A DNA stretch of 13,182 nt, taken from the NCBI GenBank assembly GCA_947173915.1, contig CAMWGZ010000017.1, positions 1 to 13,182 of the forward strand. Reading direction: 5' to 3'. Below the pieces are notes generated by a model. The model had not been told where the DNA came from. It was given only the letters and a program-made list of their open reading frames with translations, and did not search any database. The translations under genes and the position numbers were made by a program. Positions 1 to 6,936 of this stretch are shown piece by piece. Source of the DNA: an uncultured Alistipes sp. (GTDB lineage Bacteria > Bacteroidota > Bacteroidia > Bacteroidales > Rikenellaceae). How positions within the stretch are numbered: the first letter of the stretch is position 1; every line of letters starts with the position of its first letter.

Positions 1-1
1 C

Positions 2-37
2 CCGGGCGGTTTCTCCTTCAGTGCGTGGCGGCGCTGA
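2..37 (+). CDS. Possible 3' end of an unidentified upstream gene
   Basis: A reading frame open from the window edge reads PGGFSFSAWRR and stops at TGA 35-37. Its third codon positions are almost all G or C (9 of 11), like the genes in this window. The competing frame that stays open to TGA 123-125, overlapping the next ATG, has only about 57 percent G or C at third positions and gives a low-complexity proline-rich peptide, so it is less likely to be coding. The fragment is too short to name a family. It does not match the glycine-rich C-terminal motif of dUTPase, the neighbour that might be expected here from other Bacteroidales. Confidence 0.3.
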   Translation, partial: PGGFSFSAWRR

Positions 38-103
38 ACCCCACGCACAACCCCCCTCCCCACCGGCCGGGCGGCGGAACGTTCCGCCGCCAGCGCGGGA
101 GGG
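21..103. repeat. Cluster of inverted repeats upstream of the TPR gene
   Basis: Three perfect inverted repeats lie together. GTGCGTGG (21-28) pairs with CCACGCAC (41-48), with a 12-base loop that contains the putative stop codon at 35-37. CCCTCCC (54-60) pairs with GGGAGGG (97-103). Inside that pair is a 22-base perfect palindrome at 70-91 with half-site GGCGGCGGAAC. None is followed by a T run, so none is a standard intrinsic terminator. They may form RNA hairpins between the upstream gene and the TPR gene, or the palindrome may bind a dimeric regulator. The structure is seen directly; any role is inferred. Confidence 0.6.
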
Positions 104-121
104 CGCACATGAATTTCAGGA

Positions 122-1876
122 ATGAGACGCTTATCGGTTTTGCTGCTGCTCTGCGCGCTCTTTTCGACGGGACTGCTGCCGCGCACGGAGGCCGCCTCCC
201 CGCCCGACGGGGAGTGGCCCGATTCGCTGCGTGCGGCCGAGCGCTACACCGAAGGGCTCAAGCGGCTGCTCGTCGCGGGCGACACGCTCGCCGCGCGCGG
301 ACTTTTCCGCGAGGCGCTGGCGAGCGATTCGGCCTACGCCCCCGCCTGGTTCCGCCTGGGGTCGGTCGCCGAGCGCGGGGATTCTGCCCTCGTTTGGGCC
401 GAGCGGGCCTACCGCCTCGACTCGATGAACAAATGGTACGTGCGGCTCTATGCCGAACGGTTGCTGGATCGGGGAGTTTACGACCGCACGCGGCAGCTGT
501 TCGTGCGGCTCACGCGCCTGGATCCTGCCGATCCCGATAACTTCCGCATTTTGGCCATTCTCTACGGTCAGGCCGGGATGCCCTATTCGGCCATCGACGT
601 GCTCGACTCGGCCGAGATGCGCTTCGGCCGCAACCCGCTGCTCTCGGAGATGAAGCGCCGGCTGCTGCTCGGCACGGGGCAGACCGACCGCGCCCTCGGA
701 GAGGCCCGTGCGGCGGTGGAGGAGGCACCCTACGAAATCGTGAACCATCTGGTGCTGGCCGAACTCTGCGGCCAGACCGGGCACGACTCGCTGGCGCTGG
801 CGGCCTACCGTCGGGCGCTCGCGATGGATTCGACGAGCGTGCCGGTGCTGGCATCGCTGGCCGAGTTCTACAACCGCCGCAACCGGTCGGCGGATTATCT
901 GGAGGTCTCCCGCCGGCTGTTCGACTCGGAGGAGCTGCCTCTCGGGGAGAAGCTGCGGATCTTCCGTCAGCTGACGCTCGACAGCCGCTTCTACCGGGAC
1001 AACTTTTTCCAGCTCAACAGCCTGGTCACGCTGCTCTCGATCCGTTACCCCGACGATCCGCAGGTGGTTGAATGCTACGCCACGCACCTGCTTCGCGCCG
1101 GCGAGCTGGAGCAGGCGCTTGCCTACTACAAACATCATCTGGGCGATGTCCCTGCGCAGAAGGAGTATTATCGCAGCGTGATCGACATGGAGAGCTACCT
1201 CAAGCGGCTCGATTCGGTCTATCGGTATGTCGATCTGGCGGTGCGGGCGTTTCCCGACGAACCGGCCTTCCACCTCAGCCGGGGGCATGCCGAGGCCTAT
1301 GCCGGACAGCTTCGGCAGGCGATCGCGAGCTACCGCCGGGCACTGCGCCGGACGACGACCGATTCGTTGCGCGGCGCGGTGTGGGGACACATCGGCGATG
1401 CCTACCACCAGATGGAGACCGAGGCCCGCCGTGCCGGACGGGCGGCATCGCTGCGCCGCAAGTGTTTCGCGGCTTACGACCGCTCGCTCGCGGCCCGCTA
1501 CGACCACGCCCCGGTGCTCAACAACTACGCCTATTTTCTGGGCGAGAAGAGCGACGACAGACAGGAGCTGGAGCGGGCGCTCGCGATGGCCCGCCGTGCG
1601 GTGGAGCTGACCGACAACAACGCCACCTACCTCGACACCTACGGCTGGGTGCTCTTCCGGCTCGGACGGCTGGAGGAGGCGCGCCGCACGATGCGCCAGG
1701 CGATCGCCTTCGACCGGGACGAAAGCCCGGAACTTTACTTCCATTACGGAGAGGTGCTGGCCGCCCTGGGCGAGAAGTTCATGGCCGAGACCTATTGGCG
1801 CAAGGCCCTCGAAGGGGGATACGACGAGCCGGAGGTGCTCGTGGAGCGCATCCGGCGGCTTAAAGAGAATCCTTGA
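122..1876 (+). CDS. Exported tetratricopeptide repeat (TPR) protein
   Basis: This 584-residue protein has a clear signal peptide (MRR followed by a leucine-rich core, ending near TEA at residues 22-24), so it should be periplasmic or bound to the envelope. The rest is helical TPR sequence. Recognisable repeats include AWFRLGSVAERGDSALVWAE near residue 75, LVLAELCGQTGHDSLALAAY in the middle, and a C-terminal block from about 465 with NNYAYFLGE, YGWVLFRLGRLEEARRTM and YHYGEVLAALG-like motifs. TPRs bind other proteins, so a scaffold or assembly role is likely, but the partner is unknown. The stop at 1874-1876 lies five bases before the ATG of the EnvC-like gene, so the two are probably cotranscribed and translationally coupled, suggesting a cell-envelope role. 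ATG 122 is chosen because it begins the signal peptide; its only purine-rich motif, AGGA, touches the ATG. Confidence 0.88.
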   Translation: MRRLSVLLLLCALFSTGLLPRTEAASPPDGEWPDSLRAAERYTEGLKRLLVAGDTLAARGLFREALASDSAYAPAWFRLGSVAERGDSALVWAERAYRLDSMNKWYVRLYAERLLDRGVYDRTRQLFVRLTRLDPADPDNFRILAILYGQAGMPYSAIDVLDSAEMRFGRNPLLSEMKRRLLLGTGQTDRALGEARAAVEEAPYEIVNHLVLAELCGQTGHDSLALAAYRRALAMDSTSVPVLASLAEFYNRRNRSADYLEVSRRLFDSEELPLGEKLRIFRQLTLDSRFYRDNFFQLNSLVTLLSIRYPDDPQVVECYATHLLRAGELEQALAYYKHHLGDVPAQKEYYRSVIDMESYLKRLDSVYRYVDLAVRAFPDEPAFHLSRGHAEAYAGQLRQAIASYRRALRRTTTDSLRGAVWGHIGDAYHQMETEARRAGRAASLRRKCFAAYDRSLAARYDHAPVLNNYAYFLGEKSDDRQELERALAMARRAVELTDNNATYLDTYGWVLFRLGRLEEARRTMRQAIAFDRDESPELYFHYGEVLAALGEKFMAETYWRKALEGGYDEPEVLVERIRRLKENP

Positions 1877-1881
1877 AGATC

Positions 1882-3006
1882 ATGAGAAAATACCTGTTGT
1901 TCCTACTCCTCTGCTGCTCCGTACAACTGGCTGCGGGACAGAGCACCGACTCGAAGATCGCGGCCCAGAAGCGGCTGATCGCCGACCTGGAGAAGCAGAT
2001 CGCCCGCGAGGAGCAGGAGATTTCGAAACTCAAGAAGGGACGCGCCTCGGCCGAGGAGCAGGTACGTCGTCTGGCGCGCCAGATCGACTCCCGGAATCAG
2101 CTGCTCGACGAGACCCGGCGCGATGCCCGCACCCTCGAAGAGGAGGTGGGGCGGGCCGACAGTGCGGCGCGAAGCCTCTCCGCCTCGCTCGACAGGCACA
2201 GGCAGCGTTACGCCGAGATGGTGCGCGAGGCCTACCGGAACTACCGCCACAACAACTACCTGACCTACCTCTTTTCGTCGTCGGATTTCCGGCAGATGGC
2301 CCGCCGCATCGCCAACCTGCGCGAAGCGGCCGCCGTGCGGGAGCGCGAGATGGCGCGCATCGACTCCCTGGCGAGCGAGGTGGCCGTGCAGCGCGACCGG
2401 CTCGACCGGCGGCAGCGGGCGCTCGATTCGGTGCAGCGGAGTCTGACGACCCAGCGCAGCCGCCTGCAGCAGGACGTACAGGCGGCGCGGAGCAACATCC
2501 GGCAGTTGTCGGCCAAGGAGAAGGCCACCCTGAAGCAGAAGATCGCCCAGGAGCAGAAACTCAACGTGGCGATCGACGAGCTGCGCAAGCTCTCCCGCGG
2601 CAACAAGACCGGCGCTTCGTTCTCGGCGAAGACCTCGAACCTGCGGCTGCCCGTCGTGGGGGGCCGTGTGAAGCGCTACAAGGGCAACATGGCCGAGGTC
2701 TCGGGTCCGAAGGGGGCCGACATCATTTCGATCTACGAGGGCAAGGTGGTCGATATAAAGCGCAACCGCATTACCAACAAATACGACGTTTACGTGGCGC
2801 ACGGCGAGTATATCTCCTCCTATGCCAACCTCAATTCGGTGTGCGTGGCGCGCGATGCCAGCGTGGCGCGCAACCAGAAGATCGGGACGATCGGGTCGAG
2901 CGTCGATGTGACGACGATGGAGCCGGAGTACAAGATGGTCTTCGGCATCTACGCTCCCTCGCCCAAGGTGCAGCTGCGGGCCGAGGACTGTTTCAAGAAG
3001 AAGTAG
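1882..3006 (+). CDS. envC: EnvC-like murein hydrolase activator (coiled coil plus degenerate M23/LytM domain)
   Basis: This 374-residue exported protein has a signal peptide (MRKYLLFLLLCCSVQLAAG). A long charged coiled coil rich in K, E, Q and R runs from about residue 25 to 245, and a LytM/peptidase M23 fold occupies about 254-350. The fold is recognised by GADI, EGKVVDI, VYVAHGEYISSYANL and a late GTIGSS. The zinc ligands of active M23 enzymes are not conserved: the first HxGxD motif reads PKGAD, and the C-terminal HLHFE-type motif reads EYKMVF. In the known family, E. coli EnvC has the same architecture with an inactive LytM domain and activates cell-wall amidases at division, so a similar role is inferred. 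A TTG at 1873 would add only three residues and overlap the previous stop; ATG 1882 is preferred because the signal peptide starts there. It is the last gene of its transcript, ending before the terminator at 3059-3096. Confidence 0.88.
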   Translation: MRKYLLFLLLCCSVQLAAGQSTDSKIAAQKRLIADLEKQIAREEQEISKLKKGRASAEEQVRRLARQIDSRNQLLDETRRDARTLEEEVGRADSAARSLSASLDRHRQRYAEMVREAYRNYRHNNYLTYLFSSSDFRQMARRIANLREAAAVREREMARIDSLASEVAVQRDRLDRRQRALDSVQRSLTTQRSRLQQDVQAARSNIRQLSAKEKATLKQKIAQEQKLNVAIDELRKLSRGNKTGASFSAKTSNLRLPVVGGRVKRYKGNMAEVSGPKGADIISIYEGKVVDIKRNRITNKYDVYVAHGEYISSYANLNSVCVARDASVARNQKIGTIGSSVDVTTMEPEYKMVFGIYAPSPKVQLRAEDCFKKK

Positions 3007-3058
3007 GGCGGCGGCCGGTTTTCGACACGCTTTCGGGACCGGAACCGTGCGGCGCAAC

Positions 3059-3096
3059 AAAAAAGCGGATCGGGAAGATTCCCGATCCGCTTTTTT
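3059..3096. terminator. Bidirectional intrinsic terminator between convergent genes
   Basis: A perfect stem has left arm AAAAAAGCGGATCGGGAA and matching right arm ending in GCTTTTTT, with only GA between the arms (in practice a four-base loop). An A run precedes the stem and a T run follows it, so it works as a Rho-independent terminator in both orientations. It lies 52 bases after the envC-like stop on the plus strand and 19 bases after the S46 peptidase stop on the minus strand, exactly where two converging transcripts must end. Confidence 0.93.
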
Positions 3097-3115
3097 CATG
3101 CCTCGTGCTGCGATG

Positions 3116-5113
3116 CTACCGCGCGAACTCCATCTCGTCGAAGAGGTAGGAGGCATCGCCGATGCGGTCGATCACGAAGAGCACGTAGCGTATGTCGAGC
3201 GCTATGTTGCGGCAGAAGGCGGGGTCGAAGGCCACGTCGCTCATCGTCGAGAGCCACGTGCGGTCGAAGTTCACTCCGATCAGCTCGCCCCGTGCGTTGA
3301 GCACCGGCGAACCCGAATTGCCGCCCGTGGTGTGGTTGTCGGCCAGGAAGCAGACCGGCACCGTCGTGCGGCCGTCGATCTCCACGCCCCAGCGTCCGTA
3401 GTCTTTCTCGGCGATGATGCGGCGCAGGGTCTGCGGAATGTCGTAATCGTAGATCTCGGGGTTGTCTTTGGCCAGGATGCCCTCGATGGTGGTGACGGGC
3501 TTGTGATAGATGCCGTCGGCGTAATGGTAGCCGGCCACCTTGCCGTATGCCACGCGCAGCGTGAGGTTGGCATCGGGATAGAATGCCCGCTCGCGGTCCC
3601 ATTCGCGCAGTCCCCGGATATAGACGGTGTAGAGTTCGTTGAGCCGCTCGCTGTTCAGGTTGCGGGTCGAGCAGCGGCCCAGTACGCCGAGGATCCGCTC
3701 CACCGTGCGCTTCACGTCGGCCCGCAGCGCCTCCAGCTCGGGAGCCTGCGTCGCGTCGTCCTCGCGGTGGGTCGCTTCGAACATCAGGTCGGCGTAGGCC
3801 TCGGGCGATCCCAGGCGCTCGACTTCGGCAGCGAAGCGGGGGATCATGTACTGCCCGGGGCAGTTGTCGTAGTATTCGCGGTAGAGGATGCGGAAGAGGT
3901 CGCGGTTGAGCGCCGCCACCTGCGGATAGAGCCGTTCGCCGAAATCGGAGCGGCGGTACACGCGGTTCAGTTCGCCGGCGCGGACCGTCTCGTTCATCAG
4001 CTCCAGGGCGAAGTAGGCATCGGCGATGCGGGCGTACTCGGCCTTCAGGTCGCGCACCACGTCGCGGTACTCGGGACGGTCGGCGGCCCACTGCTCGAAG
4101 GCCTCCTCGTAGGCGCGCTTGGTCTCCAGGGTGTGCTTGCGCTCCAGGCCGAGCGCCTCGCCCTGCCATTTCTTCCAGGCGTTGGCGATGCCCGCGTGGA
4201 TCGAGGCGTACATGATGCGCATGGCGGGATCCTGCTCCTGAGCCCGGGCGATGCGGTCGAGCCGCTCGGTGCGGATGCGGATCTTTGCGGGGTCGGAGCG
4301 GCGGACGATGTAATCGACCGCGTCGGAGATGATGTATTCCTGGGTGTTGCCCGGGAAGCCGTAGATCATCGTGAAGTCGCCCTCGGCAATGCCGCGGGTC
4401 GAGATCTTGAAGTGCTGCGCCGGGCGGTAGGGTACGTTCTCGGGCGAGTAGGCGGCGGGTCTGTTCTCCTTGTCGGCATAGATGCGGAAGATCGAGAAGT
4501 CGCCCGTGTGGCGGGGCCAGACCCAGTTGTCCGTGTCGCCGCCGAACTTGCCGATCGACGAGGGGGGTGTGCCCACCAGACGCACGTCGTCGAACTGCTC
4601 ATAGACGAACAGGAACTGCTGGTTGCCGTAGTACATCTGCTCGATCGAGGCCTTGTAGCGGCCCTCTTCGGCGGCCTGCTCGATGATCCGCTCGCGGCTC
4701 TCGCCCGCAGCCAGCCGGTCGGTAATGTCCTCCATACGTTTGAGGAACTTGACGTTGAGTCCGTCGCTCGGAAGCTCGTCTGCGCGCGTGGCGGCCCAGA
4801 ATCCGTCGGTCAGGTAGTCGTGCTCCAGCGACGAGAGGCGCTGGATGGCATCGTAGCCGCAGTGGTGGTTGGTGATGAGCAGTCCTTCGGCCGAGACCAG
4901 TTCGCCGGTGCAGCCGTCGTCGAAGAGCACGACGGCATCCTTGAGCGAGGCGCGGTTGATGCTGTAGATGTCTTCGGCCGTGAGCTGAAAACCTTTGGCG
5001 CGCATGTCGTCGATGCGCTGGGCGATGAGGCTCGGAAGCCACATGCCCTCGTCGGCTGCGGCGGGGAGCCAGGAGGCGAAAGCCAGCAGGACGATCAGTG
5101 AGAGTCTTTTCAT
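3116..5113 (-). CDS. S46 family dipeptidyl peptidase, DPP11-like (Asp/Glu-preferring)
   Basis: This 665-residue protein, slightly shorter than characterised S46 enzymes of about 710-720, has a signal peptide (MKRLSLIVLLAFASWLPAAA) and should act in the periplasm, removing dipeptides from the N terminus of peptides. The serine-protease triad is visible: His in TNHHCGYD (residues 81-88), Asp near 205 in WPRHTGDFSIFR, and Ser600 in TGGNSGSP. Family knowledge places the residue deciding P1 preference 18 positions after the catalytic serine: glycine in DPP7 (hydrophobic P1) and arginine in DPP11 (Asp/Glu P1). Here it is Arg618 in VNFDRTW, so acidic specificity is predicted. ATG 5113 starts the signal peptide; the frame stays open upstream but only across maf, in a shadow frame. 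The gene lies 68 bases after maf and is probably the last of the operon, ending before the terminator at 3059-3096. Confidence 0.93.
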   Translation of the reverse strand: MKRLSLIVLLAFASWLPAAADEGMWLPSLIAQRIDDMRAKGFQLTAEDIYSINRASLKDAVVLFDDGCTGELVSAEGLLITNHHCGYDAIQRLSSLEHDYLTDGFWAATRADELPSDGLNVKFLKRMEDITDRLAAGESRERIIEQAAEEGRYKASIEQMYYGNQQFLFVYEQFDDVRLVGTPPSSIGKFGGDTDNWVWPRHTGDFSIFRIYADKENRPAAYSPENVPYRPAQHFKISTRGIAEGDFTMIYGFPGNTQEYIISDAVDYIVRRSDPAKIRIRTERLDRIARAQEQDPAMRIMYASIHAGIANAWKKWQGEALGLERKHTLETKRAYEEAFEQWAADRPEYRDVVRDLKAEYARIADAYFALELMNETVRAGELNRVYRRSDFGERLYPQVAALNRDLFRILYREYYDNCPGQYMIPRFAAEVERLGSPEAYADLMFEATHREDDATQAPELEALRADVKRTVERILGVLGRCSTRNLNSERLNELYTVYIRGLREWDRERAFYPDANLTLRVAYGKVAGYHYADGIYHKPVTTIEGILAKDNPEIYDYDIPQTLRRIIAEKDYGRWGVEIDGRTTVPVCFLADNHTTGGNSGSPVLNARGELIGVNFDRTWLSTMSDVAFDPAFCRNIALDIRYVLFVIDRIGDASYLFDEMEFAR

Positions 5114-5154
5114 AGTTTTTCTATTGGTTTGTTCGTGTGTTTTCGTGCATCGGT

Positions 5155-5173
5155 TCCTGCGGCCGCCGCAGGA
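5155..5173 (-). other. GC-rich hairpin between maf and the S46 peptidase gene
   Basis: TCCTGCGG and CCGCAGGA form a perfect 8-base stem around a three-base loop, 9 bases after the maf stop and 41 bases before the S46 start codon, read on the minus strand. The sequence after the stem in the direction of transcription (GAACCGATGC) has no T run, so it is not a normal intrinsic terminator. No TAnnTTTG promoter is visible in the 68-base gap. It may be an RNA processing or stability element, or have no function. Confidence 0.45.
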
Positions 5174-5181
5174 GTGTCGGC

Positions 5182-5775
5182 TCAGCCGATGAATTTTTCG
5201 AGTTCGGTATAGACGCGCTGGATCGGGAGACCCATCACGTTGAAGAACGAGCCGCTGATCCGTTCGATGGCCGCGTAGCCGATCCATTCCTGGATGCCGT
5301 AGCTGCCGGCCTTGTCCAGCGGCCGGAAGGTATCGACGTAGTAGCGGATCTCCTCGTCGCGGAGCGCACGGAACCGGACCCGGCTGCGCACCGAGAAGCT
5401 GCGCCGGCGGTCGGCCGAGCGGAGTGTCACGCCCGTTACGACCGTGTGGCTGCGCCCCGAGAGGCGTTGCAGCATCCGGATCGCATCTTCGCGGTCGCGG
5501 GGCTTGCCGAGGATCTCGCCGTCGAGCAGGACGACCGTGTCGGCCGTCAGCAGCAGGTCGCCGGGGGCGAGCGGATGAGGGTAGGCGCGGCTCTTGAGCT
5601 GCGAGAGGTAGCGGGGCACCTCGGCGGCGGGGAGCGTCGGCGGGTAAATCTCCTCGCACTCGTAGCGGGGGGCCAGTTCGAAGGGGAGGCCGCTGGCGGC
5701 GAGCAGTTCGCGGCGGCGCGGCGACTGCGAGGCCAGGATCAGGCGGCGGGAGCGGAGTTTTTCGTGGAGCAGCAT
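5182..5775 (-). CDS. maf: Maf family nucleoside triphosphate pyrophosphatase (dTTP/UTP type)
   Basis: This 197-residue cytoplasmic protein has the full length usual for Maf. The N-terminal signature LILASQSPRRRELLAASG covers residues 12-29. TADTVVLLDGEILGKP (about 78-92) carries the conserved DT and GKP motifs that bind the nucleotide and metal. KAGSYGIQEWIGY near the C terminus is typical of the subgroup that hydrolyses dTTP, UTP and their modified forms to monophosphates. The expected role is removal of non-canonical pyrimidine nucleotides (house-cleaning); a role in septum inhibition is also reported for the family. ATG 5775 begins a normal Maf N terminus. It lies 62 bases after the RluD-like gene and 68 before the S46 gene on the same strand, a looser spacing than in the first part of the operon. 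Confidence 0.93.
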   Translation of the reverse strand: MLLHEKLRSRRLILASQSPRRRELLAASGLPFELAPRYECEEIYPPTLPAAEVPRYLSQLKSRAYPHPLAPGDLLLTADTVVLLDGEILGKPRDREDAIRMLQRLSGRSHTVVTGVTLRSADRRRSFSVRSRVRFRALRDEEIRYYVDTFRPLDKAGSYGIQEWIGYAAIERISGSFFNVMGLPIQRVYTELEKFIG

Positions 5776-5837
5776 GGCGGAGGTTGTTTTCCGGGGATAT
5801 TTTGCAGGTTGTCTTTCTCTCAGGGGCGGTCGGGGGG

Positions 5838-6920
5838 CTATTCATCTTCCGTTGCGTTGCGGTTGGCGGCGGTGTAGGCATCCCACTTGGCCAGCACGGT
5901 GCGGAGGTCGTCGGGCAGCTCGCTTTCGAAGTAAAGTTCCCGGCCGGTGGTCGGGTGGACGAAGCCGAGGCTGCGGGCATGGAGCGCCTGACGCGGGAGC
6001 AGGGCGAAGCAGTTCTCGACGAACTGCTTGTATTTGTTGAAGGTGGTACCCTTCAGGATGCGGTCGCCGCCGTAGCGGGCATCGCCGAAGAGGGGATGCC
6101 CCTGCCATTGCATGTGGACGCGGATCTGGTGCGTGCGTCCCGTTTCGAGGCGGCACTCCACGAGCGTCACGTAGCCGTAGCGCTTCAGCACCCGGTAGTG
6201 GGTCACGGCGTGCTTGCCGTCCGATCCGTCCTCGAAGACCCACATTTTCTGGCGGTCCTTGGGGCTGCGGCCGATGTTGCCCGTGATGGTGCCCTCGTCC
6301 TGGTCGAAGTTGCCCCACACGAGCGCCACGTAGCGGCGCGTGATCGTGTGGTCGAAGAACTGCTTGGCCAGCCGGGCGTGGGCCCGCTCGTTCTTGGCCA
6401 CTACCAGCAGTCCCGAGGTGTCCTTGTCGATGCGGTGGACCAGTCCGGCCCGCATGTCGCCCTCCTGGAACAGGGGGAGGTTCTGCAGGTGGTAGGTCAG
6501 CGCGTTCACGAGCGTTCCCGAGTAGTTGCCGTGGCCGGGGTGGACCACCAGTCCGGCCGGCTTGTTTACCAGCAGCAGGTCGTCGTCCTCGTAGGGGATG
6601 TCGAGCGGAATGTTCTCGGGGATGATCTCGATCTCGCGCTTGGGGTAGGGCATGACCAGCGCGATGCGGTCGCCCGGCTTGACTTTGTAGCTCGATTTGG
6701 CCGCCGTGCCGTTCACGAGGATGTTGCCCGCGTCGGCCGCGGTTTGGATGCGGTTGCGCGAGCAGCGTTCCATATGGATCGTCAGGAACTTGTCGAGCCG
6801 GATGGGACTTTGGCCCCGGTCGGCCGTGATGCTGTAATGCTCGAACAGCTCGTCCTGCTCCTCGATCGGGTCGTCGGTCGCTGCGGCGGGAAGGGGTTCG
6901 TTGCGGATGTCGTCGCTCAT
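5838..6920 (-). CDS. rluD: RluA/RluD family 23S rRNA pseudouridine synthase
   Basis: This 360-residue cytoplasmic enzyme isomerises uridine to pseudouridine in RNA. After an acidic N-terminal extension of about 30 residues, an S4 RNA-binding domain runs over about 30-90 (RLDKFLTIHMERCSRNRIQ, then ILVNG). The catalytic domain follows. Motif II reads VHRIDKDTSGLLVVAKN with catalytic Asp165 in HRID, preceded by LLLVNKPAGLVVHPG, and ETGRTHQIRVHM lies nearer the C terminus. The S4 plus RluA arrangement fits RluD, which modifies helix 69 of 23S rRNA, but RluC-like specificity cannot be excluded. ATG 6920 (MSDDIRNE) is preferred over one at 6986, which would overlap the preceding PASTA gene by about 50 bases and add a non-conserved segment. 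It lies 16 bases after the PASTA gene, a pairing I recall from other Bacteroidales. Confidence 0.9.
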   Translation of the reverse strand: MSDDIRNEPLPAAATDDPIEEQDELFEHYSITADRGQSPIRLDKFLTIHMERCSRNRIQTAADAGNILVNGTAAKSSYKVKPGDRIALVMPYPKREIEIIPENIPLDIPYEDDDLLLVNKPAGLVVHPGHGNYSGTLVNALTYHLQNLPLFQEGDMRAGLVHRIDKDTSGLLVVAKNERAHARLAKQFFDHTITRRYVALVWGNFDQDEGTITGNIGRSPKDRQKMWVFEDGSDGKHAVTHYRVLKRYGYVTLVECRLETGRTHQIRVHMQWQGHPLFGDARYGGDRILKGTTFNKYKQFVENCFALLPRQALHARSLGFVHPTTGRELYFESELPDDLRTVLAKWDAYTAANRNATEDE

Positions 6921-6936
6921 GGTCGGTTCGGGGCGT

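Noticed and set aside
3..125. Frame ending at TGA 123-125 with ATGA overlap to the TPR start
   Set aside because: The overlap is attractive, but the peptide is proline-rich and its third-position GC is far below that of the real genes here; it crosses the inverted repeats.
3047..5101. Long plus-strand open frame opposite the S46 peptidase gene
   Set aside because: It mirrors the minus-strand S46 gene, its translation is low-complexity and matches no family I know, and it begins in the terminator hairpin. It is a product of high GC at third codon positions.
5155..5173. Hairpin after maf as an intrinsic terminator
   Set aside because: There is no T run after the stem in the transcribed direction, and no new promoter follows in the gap, so a full stop between maf and the S46 gene is not supported.
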